Below are positions 32,037 to 42,994 of a stretch of DNA of 64,000 nucleotides, piece after piece. The position numbers and the translations under genes were made by a program. The notes beneath the pieces are model-generated. The model worked only from the letters and a program-made list of their open reading frames with translations. It was not told the DNA's origin and did no database searches. The stretch is from positions 26,361-90,360 of the forward strand of contig JAKSYS010000198.1 in the NCBI GenBank assembly GCA_022925895.1. Direction: 5' to 3'. The stretch comes from Fragilaria crotonensis (lineage: Eukaryota; Bacillariophyta; Fragilariophyceae; Fragilariales; Fragilariaceae). Each line of letters starts with the position of its first letter. Position 1 is the first letter of the stretch.

Positions 32037-33305
32037 ATGACGGCCATTGGCCGCTTGGTTACTGCCAGAGTCCTTGCTGTGGCACTAATCGTCTTCCATG
32101 TCGTGTGCCTGATCCAGCTTCACGAGAAAGGATTGCTTACAATGAGAGATGAAATTGCGGCGACGCAAACTCTCGATCATCAAGCACAAACCGACGTCGC
32201 CCACCCGAATGGCGGGCAAAGCTTGGTTGCATCTCCTGTGGACAGCGAAAAGGTCCTCACTCTGACAGAATCCGACGCCTTGTTGATTCATCAGACTGAT
32301 GAGGGGAAACTTACTTCTCTTTCGAGACAAGCCTACACCACTTTGCACAGCTGTCGATTGCATAATAAGACTGTCATAGTACCCACTGCACCATATCTCA
32401 TCATCATCGGCGCACAAAAAGCTGGAACGACCAGCATGACCAAATGGCTGAACGAGCATCCACAAGTTTCTGCAGGATTACATCCTAATCGAAAGGAATC
32501 ACACTTCTTCCATGGCATCTTTGCTGGCCTTTTAGCGGCTAGGAAAGCTGGAACCTGGTCCGGTACGGACGATGAATTCTATTGCTGGGCTCGTCAGCGA
32601 TACGCCGAAGTACTTTATGACACGCGGAGTTTAATCAAGGGTATGGTCAATGGAAGGAATCCGCTCATTACTTTTGATAAGACGCCTGCCTACATTCACT
32701 TGAAGGATTGTCCAGAGTACGTTGCCAGGACGTGCCCTTGGGGTGTGAAAATCTTGGTAATGCTGCGCAACCCTGTGGATCGAGCATACTCCCAACATGA
32801 AATGGACAATGTTAAGAATTCGCATTTGTATCCTGCCTTTGAGGATCGACTTCGAAGCGAGGTGGGGAAGATGCGGCGGCTAGGCCTAAATCAAATGCCT
32901 CTCCTTCCGAAGAATGCGACCCAGGACATTGAAGGGCTCGTCTTTCCTGGACTGATCGGGACACACGAGGAGCAACTTGTGAGATTTGAGCAGCTGAAAG
33001 CGATGCCTCTTCTTAAGAAAGGAATGTATGCTATTCAACTCCGCGAATGGCTTAAAACGATCCCACGTTCAAACATTTTCGTCCAATTCTACGAAGATTT
33101 GAAACGAAACCCTGATCAAGTCTTTCTCAATGTGCAGCAATTCTTGGGCCTGCAAAATCACAGCCTGGCAACGTATTCGCACTTTAAAGCGGGTAATTAC
33201 ACTCCAATGAACAATGCAACTCGGCGCTACTTGGAACGCTTTTTTGAACCATACAATCGACAAATGGAGGAACTCTGGGGTGAGCCAATGCATGCAGCGT
33301 GGTAG
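32037..33305 (+). CDS. Golgi carbohydrate sulfotransferase (PAPS-dependent)
   Basis: A single exon of 422 residues. Residues 8-27 form a signal anchor (VTARVLAVALIVFHVVCLIQ). The sulfotransferase domain starts near 118 with YLIIIGAQKAGTTSMTKWL, where GAQKAGTT (125-132) is the 5'-phosphosulfate loop. It continues with ILVMLRNPVDRAYSQHEM near 240-255, the 3'-phosphate motif R-N-P-x-x-R-x-x-S. IFVQFYEDLKRNPDQVF is the typical late helix. This is the order of the heparan-sulfate N-/3-O-sulfotransferase type (Sulfotransfer_1). Probable role: moving sulfate from PAPS to secreted polysaccharide. The 3' end lies 27 bases from the convergent MATE gene. Confidence 0.9.
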   Translation: MTAIGRLVTARVLAVALIVFHVVCLIQLHEKGLLTMRDEIAATQTLDHQAQTDVAHPNGGQSLVASPVDSEKVLTLTESDALLIHQTDEGKLTSLSRQAYTTLHSCRLHNKTVIVPTAPYLIIIGAQKAGTTSMTKWLNEHPQVSAGLHPNRKESHFFHGIFAGLLAARKAGTWSGTDDEFYCWARQRYAEVLYDTRSLIKGMVNGRNPLITFDKTPAYIHLKDCPEYVARTCPWGVKILVMLRNPVDRAYSQHEMDNVKNSHLYPAFEDRLRSEVGKMRRLGLNQMPLLPKNATQDIEGLVFPGLIGTHEEQLVRFEQLKAMPLLKKGMYAIQLREWLKTIPRSNIFVQFYEDLKRNPDQVFLNVQQFLGLQNHSLATYSHFKAGNYTPMNNATRRYLERFFEPYNRQMEELWGEPMHAAW

Positions 33306-33332
33306 TAGAAAGATTGAGATTCGCAATTTTAT

Positions 33333-35153
33333 CTAATTGATAGCTGGTACTACTGCTTCTGCTTGCGGAGGCTCTGTTGGAGGCAGCACTTGCTCCTTGT
33401 CACGCAACAAGTTGCGCACGGATTTCAACACTGGCACGCCCCAAATCCTCCCGGCGAAGCATGTGGCACGGAACAGCTGAAAGATGGCAAAGCAGCCCCA
33501 AATATGATTGACTGGTCCACTTTGCTTCTTGATTTCAATCATTGCGAACGGCAAGATGAGCGTGGAAACCAAGTAGACACTTGCCAAAAACGGCAACTCC
33601 CGACGTGCCAACAAGACTCCTTCCGATACCGCCACTGGTGCGGTGAGGAATGCACCGGCGAACAAGTATTTGGCGAGAGGCTTGACGGCATCTTGTACGA
33701 CGACATCCGATGTGATGAAATTGCCGAAAAAAGCTGGGATCAAGGACACAATTGTTGCAATGATGGAGGCCACGGTAACCGCGATACCCATCAACCGCGT
33801 TGCCACTGTAAAAGCAGCAGAGATCCAAGATTGCGCCAATGCATCCTTCTCGACATTATACGTCGCATCGGCTTTCGTTCGCCGATTCACGTACTCTCGC
33901 ACTGGTGATAGGAACGGTGGCAGAAATGTCTGCGCCGTTTGCGAAATCACTTCCAGGAATGGCGAAATGAAAAAGAAGGTGCTGAGAATGATCTGATGCG
34001 CCGCCAGTGTGGTGGGTTGTCCCGGAAGGCCCGCTGCTGCATGTGTCATGAATCCAAACGCTGCCAATTTGCCCAAAATCAAGGTCACAACAGGAGCTGC
34101 GAATTTTAAAAAGGTGCGAGATGTGACGGACCCCTCAGGAGCGTCCACGCCCTTGGGTCGAATGTGCTTTCGGCTTGTAAGGCCCAAATCGTGGTCCAGC
34201 ACCAACTTTTTCCGCGCTGGCCCCAGGAGAGCCCACGTGGACGCCCACTGTGCCAGAGTCGTGGCAATGGCAGCGCCCTTCAAGCCCTGCTTGAGATACG
34301 TGACGCCAATGTAGTCGCCCACCACGTTGACGACGAAGGAGTAAATCACTGCGACAAGAGGTGTAACGGAATCCTTGGCTCCCAAAAGGCATGCCTGCAA
34401 GACACCGAGCAAGAGAGATGTGGGCATCGAGAAAGCTCGAATCTTAACGTATTCGGTGGCCCAGTCCAAAATTTCGGGTGAACTTGAGGCATCGTGACCT
34501 TTAGGTGGTGAGGGTGAAGGGTGTTAGCGGTAGTCTAGTCAAAATTCAAGTGACTTTTCGTCGTTGTCTTGAAAAGTCGCTTCCACTTTGCTCTACTTAC
34601 CAATGTAGAGTGCCAATAGAGGTCGGGCGAACGCCAGAAGTAATCCCATGACGAAAAATCCACTTATCAGGGCAGTGCGACCCGCGGTACGGACCACTGA
34701 CTCCGTGTTGGGATGGGTTTCGCCATACTGGGCTCTCGCACTCGAATAAAGGTTCGTCGATGCCACATTGAGAAATGCAAAAAGATAGGTCGCACCATCA
34801 AAGAATGTTGTTGCCGGTCCAAGGGCGGCAATCTGACCGGCAGAGAGAGCGGAATCTCCCGATAGTCCAACAAAGGCAGTGTCAACGAGACTGAGCAGAG
34901 GTCCAATGACCCAGAGGGCCAAGCAAGGCAACGCAAACTTGCGATAATCCTTCAAAGTGGGAAGCGGTTCGATTTCTTCCGAGAGCCCACCGCCTCTCAA
35001 GATCGCTTGTCGGTCGGTGTCACCGGAAGTGGCCTGAAGGAGAGGCGTCCCTCCAGGCAAGATAATCTTTCTGGACTGAACAAGGGGAGCAAAGGCGCCG
35101 AAGGCGCCTCCCAAAGTAAACCACGAGAGGAAGAGGAATGATACCTTCTTCAT
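33333..35153 (-). CDS. Plastid-type MATE family efflux transporter
   Basis: Two exons, 35153-34601 and 34498-33333, are joined across a 102-base intron (GTAAGT...AAAG) to give 572 residues. [20 protein letters not shown] followed by FAP is an ER signal ending in a diatom A-F-A-P type motif, so targeting to the complex plastid is likely. The body has about twelve hydrophobic segments in two halves. Family words include [20 protein letters not shown] (MATE start), [30 protein letters not shown] and [17 protein letters not shown]. They are close to the plant EDS5/chloroplast branch of DinF-type MATE proteins. These exchange organic substrates for H+ or Na+; the cargo is unknown. I chose ATG 35153 because it starts the signal peptide. 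Confidence 0.9.
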
Positions 35154-35640
35154 GAGCTTTGATGGTACTACTACTATTCCTTGAGTCTGTTCAATACAGA
35201 GTTTGTACTCTAGAGCACACGAACAAAACAGTGTGAGGAATGGCTGTAGACAGTTGCCAGTTTGAGGCGGGGATTGGCATTCAGCCAGGTGCAAGCAACA
35301 TCAAGAGATCTCTTAGCCATGGGTGAGTCCCAAACGTCAGTCCTTGATACTCGTGACTAAATGACGTCATGCATGACGTTTATTCACGAATCCCATCCAA
35401 ACCGGTGCGTCAACGATGAGAACCTCAATGGAAGGTGTCAACTGTCAAGCAGGGAAGATAAGCAGAATGTATATTTCGTATGTTTCTCCTTATTGTACGA
35501 GTCGACCTACTCCTTCCACTGTTCTCAACCCGTTGCAGTTCCGTCCACCAAGTCATTTTTCATTCACAAAGCGTTCCTTTTTCTCACAATTGCCTCGTTG
35601 CGCAAAAGTCCAACTCGACAACACAAACATACGTTGAACG
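35154..35640. other. Divergent promoter region of MATE and acyl-CoA dehydrogenase genes
   Basis: No gene is seen. The last ~80 bases (35560-35640) are clearly similar to 38686-38770 upstream of the second dehydrogenase, so the duplicated unit includes this 5' flank. Confidence 0.6.
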
Positions 35641-37065
35641 ATGATTGCATCCCGACTCGTCTTTAGAGCTGTGTCTCGAGTAGCTGCTTCTCGAACAGCA
35701 GCACACTACACGACGTACGCTCAACTCCCAGAAGAGCATCGCATGATTTACGAAATGTGCTCCAAATTTGCCGATGAAGAATTGGTTCCTAATGCTGGAG
35801 AATGGGATAAAAAGCACGAGTACCCCAAGAACGCGATCGCGCAGTTGGTAAGTCCTGGCTATCAAAAGCACCTGAAGTACATTTGTAAACATTGCATACT
35901 CACGCCCCTCCTTGTCGAATTCGTCGTGCATAACAGTCTGAACTCGGTCTCATGGGCCTCAATGTCGAAGAGAAATACAATGGTACTGGCTTGGACGCCA
36001 TGTCGTATGCCATTGCCATGGAGGAAATAAGTCGAGGTTGTGCCTCTGTGGGCGTCATTATGAGTGCCCACAATTCCCTCTATCTCTACCCAATCAATAC
36101 CTTTGGTAGCGACGCACTCAAGGAGGAGTTTGTTGCTCCTTACGCTACCGGCGGAGATAACAGTGGATGCTTTGGATTGAGCGAACCTGGAAATGGCAGT
36201 GACGCCGGAGCGGCCTCTACGACTGCCGTGGATGATGGCGATTCCTGGATCATAAATGGCACCAAGGCATGGATTACCAACGCACACGAATCGAAAGCCG
36301 CCGTCGTGTTCGCCACTACCGACAAGAGTCTCAAGTAAGTTGTGTTTTTAGTCCGTGGGAGGTGTTGTGATTTGAGGGGAAGATAAGGAGAGCGTGCACG
36401 AAAGAGTAACATCTTACACTCTGCTTTTTATATGTCACGACAGGCACAAGGGAATCTCGGCTTTCGTCGTTCCTCTGGATTCAGATGGATTTTCCCTTGG
36501 GGCAAAGGAAGATAAATTGGGCATTCGTGCATCGTCTACTTCTAATCTCATCTTCGAAAACGTTAGAATTCCCAAGAAAAACCTCATTGGTGAACTTGGC
36601 CAAGGCTTCAAGATCGCCATGCAAACTTTGGACGGCGGTCGTATCGGCGTTGCTGGTCAAGCGTTGGGAATCGCATCGGCAAGCATCAATTGCGCGGTCA
36701 AATATGCTCTCGAGCGCCAAGCCTTTGGCAAGCCCATTTCACAGTTGCAATCGATTCAAAACAAAATCTCCGCCATGGTTGTCGCTCGCGACTCAGCTCG
36801 TCTCTTGACGTGGCGTGCCGCGCAAATGAAGGATCGGGGCGACAAATACACTCGGGAGGCGGCCATGGCCAAATTGGCGGCCAGTGAAGCTGCCACAATG
36901 TGCGCGCACCAAGCCATTCAAATCTTGGGTGGTATGGGATACGTTACGGAAATGCCAGCCGAACGTCACTACAGAGATGCTCGCATCACTGAGATATACG
37001 AGGGCACGTCGGAGATTCAGCATTTGGTCATTGCAGGTGATGTGTTGAAGGAGTTCAAGTCGTAA
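35641..37065 (+). CDS. ACADS: Short-chain acyl-CoA dehydrogenase, mitochondrial (copy 1)
   Basis: Three exons, 35641-35847, 35937-36334 and 36444-37065, with introns of 89 and 109 bases (GTAAGT...AG). They encode 408 residues. The Arg/Ala/Ser-rich first ~25 residues ([20 protein letters not shown]) are a mitochondrial presequence. The FAD-enzyme blocks are complete: [42 protein letters not shown] and [29 protein letters not shown] includes the catalytic Glu (first E of the E-G-T-S-E motif). These match short-chain (butyryl) dehydrogenases most closely. The reaction is alpha,beta-dehydrogenation of acyl-CoA in beta-oxidation or branched amino-acid breakdown. A tandem copy follows 1.7 kb downstream. 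Confidence 0.93.
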
Positions 37066-38770
37066 AAGCGCCATGAGAATTCCTCATGCGTTTATCTCTG
37101 TAGTAAATGCGCACATGCAGTCTGCCTATAGCCCATCGCCACACACAAACATTTCGAATGGTTAGGATGTAATTACATTAGTTTTCCAATAATCCTTGTA
37201 TTGCTCCCACCATAACGGGACACCACTTCCAGCTTCAAGAATTCATCCAAAGTGGTGCGACTGGATTGAAACCAAGGGCGCGGATTGATCCAATGTTGTT
37301 TTATAGTAATGTGATTGCCGATCTAAAACAGTGAAAGATCGAGTCTCGGAATCATGAAATATATCTGGACTTGAAATTTTCGGGACAGGACTTTTACCAG
37401 AGGTACATGTACGCAACCGCCATGACGTAGGATGGGAATACGTAAACTTCCAATTTTCCATTCGTATGGAAAATTTAGATTTGTACAGTCCATGGACTGA
37501 ATATGCATCTATTTTAAGTGCCAAGTGTGACGTTTCCGTTGGAAAATCACTTAAATCGATATCAGGTTTTTCTTGTTTTTCAAGCCCTATATGAAGATTC
37601 TGAGGTTCCCTCCTCGCATGTATTCTCTCATATAGAGTTCTCACGTTCTCACGGTGGCGTTGTTACTGCCTTACCGGTACTGTTCAGTAAGTAATCCAGT
37701 AGATAATGATACCGGTAGTCCGGTAGAGATGTTGTGGCCAGCCATCCTCCAGATGTCTCATTTTCTCTATGTGATCATTTGTTCTTGTTCCCCTTCGAAT
37801 AAAAGGTACAAATAAAAAAGGACACAACTTGAATCATTACATGGTTCGTGTATGTATTCATATCACTTATATCGCTTCTAATCTAGCAATAATGCACTAC
37901 TACTCTGATTATGTTGGAGAATGACGAAGGAGGCCGCAAAATCGAAACAAAGTCTCCCCAGGAAACACCGATGTCATCTCTTTTCGTCACTACAACATTG
38001 AGCTTGGTATGACATTGCTTGTTCTTCCTGCCTTGCAAACATCAATAAAGAGGCTTGGTTTTTTGACGTGCGTCATTTGATTGATGAAAGTGATTACTGC
38101 GTACTTGAGTATGGCAAACGTAACTACTGGACAAGCAGAGATACCTATGGCATCCTTTGGTTTCTGGATTGCAATAACACGGGCAGCAAGGATAAGCTTC
38201 TCCCCGTTGAAAAAATATGAACTCCATCGTGACGTCCTGCGAAGTTATATGCGACGATGCCAAGCGATCAGATTGCGATACCACGTACATTTCGGAAGCA
38301 GGTGATGGCGTGATGACGTCAAAAAATGAACGCGAAAACGACCTTTTCCCATACGAAATCTTCGCATCGATAGGAACAGCGCTCAAGCGATGCACTCGGT
38401 CGGAATCCCTCGCTTTCTTCAAACTTCATTTCCTGGTCGATCGGGGTACTACGCAATTGCTCACGTCATCACTTGATGGTCGAGTTCAATCACATGCGTC
38501 TCAACGTCTCAACGATGCGTAATGCGAACCCACTAAAAGAATGCATATCAACGACCAAGGAGGAAACGATAAACAGGGCGAATTCTTGACGCTGCAGTAT
38601 ACATGTATATATATATACTCCTCCATCTGCATCAACATCTGTTGCAGGTTGCAGTTTGCAGTCCCACCACACCACTGAATCTTTTGCTTTCAGTCACAAA
38701 GCATTCCCTTGTCTCATAATCGCCTCGTAGCGCAAGAATCCAACTCGAAGATACAAACAAGCTTTCAACG
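37066..38770. other. Spacer between the duplicated dehydrogenase genes
   Basis: 1.7 kb without a supported gene. A minus frame at 37243-37644 and frames on both strands at 38042-38522 are open but lack domains. The 3' flank (to ~37170) and the last 85 bases belong to the duplicated unit. An alternating TA run (tatatatata) is near 38610. Confidence 0.5.
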
Positions 38771-40262
38771 ATGATTGCATCCCGATTCGTCTCTCGAGCA
38801 GTCTCTCGTGTCGCTGTCACTCGAACATCAGCGCACTACACTACATACTCTCAACTCCCCGAAGAGCATCGCAAAGTATATGAAATGTGCTCCAAATTCG
38901 CCGATGAAGAATTGGCTCCTCATGCTTTAGAGTCGGATGAAAAGCACGAGTATCCTAAGGACGCGATCGCCAAATTGGTAAGTACTGACTGGACTGCAAG
39001 ATTTTTTCTTGCGCATTGTTATCAATCTTCAAGTATATTGCATACATTGTTTATTCACACTTATCCTTTCCGACCTTCGTCCTGCAAATAAACATACAGT
39101 CTGATCTCGGTCTCATGGGCCTCAACGTCGAAAAGAAATACAATGGTTCTGGCTTGGACACCATGTCGTATGCCATTGCCATGGAGGAAATAAGCCGAGG
39201 CTGTGCTTCTGTGGGCCTCATTATGAGCGCTCACAACTCCCTCTATCTCCAGCCCATCACTGCCTTCGGAAGCGAGGCACTCAAGGAGGAGTTTGTTGCC
39301 CCCTACGCGAAGGGCGGTGACAACATTGGATGCTTTGGATTGAGCGAACCTGGGAGTGGCAATGACACTAATGCGGCCTCTACGACTGCCGTGGATGATG
39401 GCGATTCCTGGATCATTAATGGCACCAAGGCGTGGGTTACCAACGCACACGAATCGAAAGCCGCTGTCATCATTGCCACGACCGACCAGAGTATCTTGTT
39501 GTAAGTTTTCGTTTTGGTTCCTGTGACGTTGGGAGGTGTTGCGATGGAGAGGACATGAAAGGGAATATGAAATCAACCCTAACGTCTCACACTGTGTCTT
39601 GTTATATTCGTCGCGACAGCCAGAGGAGAATCTCAGCGTTCGTCGTTCCTTTAGATACAGAAGGATGTTCTCTTGGTGCAAAGGAACACAAGTTGGGCAT
39701 TCGTGCATCGTCTACGTCTAATCTCATCTTCGAAAACGTTCGAATTCCCAAGAAAAACCTCATTGGTGAACTTGGCCAAGGATACAAGATCGCCATGCAA
39801 GCTTTGGACGGTGGTCGTATCGGCGTTGCTGGTCAAGCGTTGGGAATTGCATCGGCGAGCATCGATTGTGCCGTCAACTACGCCCTCGAGCACCAAGCCA
39901 ATGGCAACCCCATTTCACAGTTGCAAACGATTCAAAACAAAATCTCCACCATGGTTGTCGCTCGCGACTCGGCGCGTCTCTTGACCTGGCGCGCGGCGCA
40001 AATGAAGGATAGGGGCGAAAAGTACACTCGGGAGGCGGCCATGGCCAAATTGGCGGCCAGTGAAGCTGCCACCATGTGCTCGCATCAAGCCATTCAAATT
40101 TTGGGTGGTATGGGATACGTTACGGAAATGCCAGCCGAACGTCACTACAGAGATGCTCGTGTCACAGAAATTTACGAGGGCACGTCGGAGATTCAGCATT
40201 TGGTCATTGCGGGCGAGGTGTTGAAGGCGTACAAAGCCCGCAAAGCCCACAAAGCGAACTGA
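38771..40262 (+). CDS. ACADS: Short-chain acyl-CoA dehydrogenase, mitochondrial (copy 2)
   Basis: Tandem duplicate of the preceding gene with the same three-exon plan: 38771-38977, 39100-39500 and 39620-40262, with introns of 122 and 119 bases. It encodes 416 residues. The presequence ([15 protein letters not shown]), [10 protein letters not shown] and the catalytic EGTSEIQHL are kept. Exons are very similar to copy 1 while introns differ. Copy 2 reads [12 protein letters not shown] where copy 1 has the canonical [12 protein letters not shown], and ILFQRRISAF where copy 1 has LKHKGISAF at the exon 2/3 junction. The C-terminus is extended and basic ([10 protein letters not shown]). It is presumably active, perhaps with altered substrate preference. 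Confidence 0.92.
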
Positions 40263-40374
40263 GAATACTTCCTGCCTCATGCGTTTATCGCGTTAGTAGT
40301 CTCTACCCAGGAAAATGCCCACACGCAGTCTGCCTATAGCCACACATAAACATTGTAGCATGGTTAGGATATGA

Positions 40375-40445
40375 AGCATCCGCAGGGCATCATAGGTTGC
40401 AGCTTGGATTTCATCCTCTGATATCATGTCCTTCAGCGACGATTG
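40375..40445 (-). repeat. 71-bp duplicated fragment of the 45965-46498 gene
   Basis: Bases 40375-40445 are identical to 46170-46240. Weaker similarity continues to about 40465. In the source gene this piece encodes SSLKDMISEDEIQAATYD and a few flanking residues. Here it lies between the end of the duplicated dehydrogenase unit and the stop codon of the DUF3228 gene. Confidence 0.95.
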
Positions 40446-40459
40446 AATATCACTGGACT

Positions 40460-41176
40460 TCATTTGCGCGCATGCAGAGCACAGTCGATGGGTGCTATCT
40501 CGCGTTGGCGAAGCAACAGGAAGCTACGCTTTCGTACGAAATGGCACTGCCCGACGAATCCCCAGGGTGCTTTTCTTGAGGCGTCGTTGCCTTGACCTTG
40601 AGCCGCATTCTCCTTTTCGATTTGTTCTCGAGAGTATAGAATAAGATCCAAATATTTGGCTGTAGGAAGACTTGGAGCATCTGACGTTGTCATTAATAAT
40701 TCACGAGGGAACGAACGCGTCAGGACTGGAAGTTCCTTGTCATTGCGGGCCTCATATCTGGATCGAAGCAAATGTTCATTTTCCTTGGTGATGGGCAATA
40801 CATTGACCTTGGCATCCGTAAAATCATTCACCAGAAACAAATGCTTACAGAATGGTGCATATCCTTCCTGCAGGCTTTCTTCGCTATAGCGCTCATTGAC
40901 AATCCGGCAAAAGTCCTCCATTGAATTCTCAAAGACAGTGCCACTGTAGGATTTACTAGACTCGTTTTCCGCAAATTGACGGTAGCAAAAGGGATCAATC
41001 ACAACATTCACATGGGCTTTTGTCGTCGTGGACATGTTGGCAGTTGTTATCGTTGATATTGATGTTGACAAGGTACGAATGCGAGACTGGCTTGTGGTAA
41101 GAGTGAAGAGAAAGTTCAGAGCTTTCATGGAGTGGTCTACTGAAGAGTGCTCACTTCTAACCTCGTCGTCTTCCAA
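40460..41176 (-). CDS. DUF3228 family protein, 3' end possibly replaced
   Basis: A 238-residue frame. I keep the first codons open, because ATG at the MSTTTKAHVN position (~47 residues in) could also start the protein. The DUF3228 core is clear: VNVVIDPFCYRQF, LQEGYAPFCKHLFLVNDFTD, RSRYEARNDKELPVLTRSFP, AKYLDLILYSREQI and APWGFV. The family normally continues with a conserved tail after APWG. Here the text changes character (CHFVRKRSFLLLRQREIAP) and stops at 40460-40462, where similarity to the neighbouring gene's fragment begins. The 3' end may therefore have been altered by a rearrangement, or a frameshift hides the true tail. The biochemical function of the family is not known to me. Confidence 0.75.
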   Translation of the reverse strand: MEDDEVRSEHSSVDHSMKALNFLFTLTTSQSRIRTLSTSISTITTANMSTTTKAHVNVVIDPFCYRQFAENESSKSYSGTVFENSMEDFCRIVNERYSEESLQEGYAPFCKHLFLVNDFTDAKVNVLPITKENEHLLRSRYEARNDKELPVLTRSFPRELLMTTSDAPSLPTAKYLDLILYSREQIEKENAAQGQGNDASRKAPWGFVGQCHFVRKRSFLLLRQREIAPIDCALHARK

Positions 41177-41340
41177 ATCAGGCCTGCCTCGTTCTTGGGG
41201 ACGATAACGACTTCAGAGGTCGGACTCGTTGACGATCAACACTTGACGCATGTCACACACTTTGCTGCCTCGACAATTTTACGCTACGGTACAACGTATA
41301 GTACCACGTATTAGGTACTCCAGTACTAATCTGAATACTA
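41177..41340. other. Upstream region of the DUF3228 gene
   Basis: A short GTAC-rich spacer. It ends at the TA target site (41339-41340) of the outer nested element. Confidence 0.5.
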
Positions 41341-42131
41341 CCTCCGTTCCAAAAAAAGAGTGCCATTTGATTTTCTATTAGGGTTCTCATTTGGTGTCTT
41401 TTGGTCATTTTGCTGTAGACGAGCAGTATGTTTCCACGTTTCGGCGATGCTCGCGTTGTCTCAACGGCCATTACTTAGATATAATTCCGCTAAAGTTTAA
41501 AAAATTCCGCCTATGCTGCCTGTCATACCTGTCCTTTCATTGACGCACACATTATTTACATAGGGAATGATCATTAATAAAAATATTCATGGTTTTGTCT
41601 TGACACAGTTTGAAAGACATTTACTTAGCAATATCTGAAAGAACCAAAACTGTCGTTTGCCCGGATTGAAAAATGCATTTAAGTGTTCCCTCACAAACGG
41701 TCCTACTTGGTCGTAGACACAAACGAGGCCATGTCCTACGGCGGTTACGTTCCTGACAAAAATTTCGTCGATTTCCGTGCTTTTTGAGCTCCTTCAGTAA
41801 GCTGAAAACGAGTCTCCGACTTTTCTGCCCAGTAAGTAAGAGCATGCGCACCGGTAGCGCTATTTTGTAGCGTCTTTAGAAACTTAAGGTGTCTTTAGAA
41901 ACCTATTTTGGACATTTCGGAAATGTCCTGTGTGGGTCGTATCCCACACCCGTAACGCTATTTTTTCGTCAGATTCAAAAACTGGCGCGGACCCGCGCCC
42001 AAAATTACAAAGATCGGATCCGCGCCTTTATTACGACGTATGATTCGTATGATCCATACTTCACTCCGATCTTTGTCGGAACTGTCTCGGCACTGTCCTC
42101 TCTTGTCATATCCTGTCTCGCACTTGTTATC

Positions 42132-42994
42132 ATGAGTACCACTACAGGAGCAGGAGAAGACGATGGGCTACCTGGTTTGCGTGCAAAATGCATGCCGAAC
42201 TTCAGGGCTGAAGAAGATTTGTGGCTTGCTGAGGCGTATGCCGCAGTGACTGTCGATGCCGCTGTGGGTACTGATCAGAATGGAGCTACCTTTGGGGGAA
42301 GATCAGGGATGGATATATCGAGAAGGTGGGAGTGCTGGACGCACTGCTGTCTCCCTTCAGAACAGATTCAACCGATACCTCCAAACGGACGTCAACAAGT
42401 ACATTGGTATGTTGACTAGTACCTTTCGGGAGTATCATAGCGGATGGTCCCTTCAGGATTACTACAACGATGCGAAGAGGAGGTATGTTTGCAAGTACCT
42501 CAAGCCTTTTAAGTTTGAAGACGTTTGGACCGTCCTCAAGGAGAATCTTGTAAAGTTCCAGATTCCTCCGATGTCATGGATTCTAGGGTTCAGCGAGCCT
42601 TGTTCTTTGCGATGACGACAACAACGACGACAATGCTGGTGCTTGTGCTGGAACTGACAAGAGTGAAGAAGCTGGTAGACGCACGGCTGTTTCTGCAGCG
42701 CCTGTGCAACGATTTATCCTGCTGGTGTAGGTATGTGTACACCACGCCCACAATGGGGAAAAAGAAGACGAAGGCTGTCGCGTACGGCAATAAGAACATC
42801 AGAAGCAGAAATCGGACGCAGAAGTGTCGAAGAATAATGCGGTTCTTGATGCTACTACTCACCGAAACAATTCCATTGCTGTTCTTGCAGAGACCGCAAA
42901 GAAGAAGAACGACCTTGTCGAGCAAGAGTTTGCTTACAAGCTCTTCGAGAGGTTTCCGCACACAGCTGAGGCTGATGCATTTTTGCTGAAATGA
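42132..42994 (+). CDS. Harbinger Myb/SANT-like DNA-binding protein
   Basis: This is the second protein of PIF/Harbinger elements, which helps bring the transposase to the nucleus and to the ends. It starts at ATG 42132 (MSTTTGAGEDD). FRAEEDLWLAEAYAAVTVDA followed by GTDQNGATF matches the E-D-x-x-L-x-x-A...G-x-x-Q pattern. Single-base shifts then move the text between frames: GKIRDGYIEK, SLQNRFNRYLQTDVNKYIG, FKFEDVWTVLKENLVKF, MGKKKTKA and finally KKNDLVEQEFAYKLFERF, ending at TGA 42992-42994. That order is the family's normal one. I count at least three shifts, mostly at homopolymers. Confidence 0.75.

Noticed and set aside
37243-37644. 133-codon minus frame between the dehydrogenase copies
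   Set aside because: No recognisable motif, and the duplicated neighbour has no equivalent.
38042-38522. Overlapping open frames on both strands
   Set aside because: Neither has a domain. Open frames on both strands at once suggest chance.
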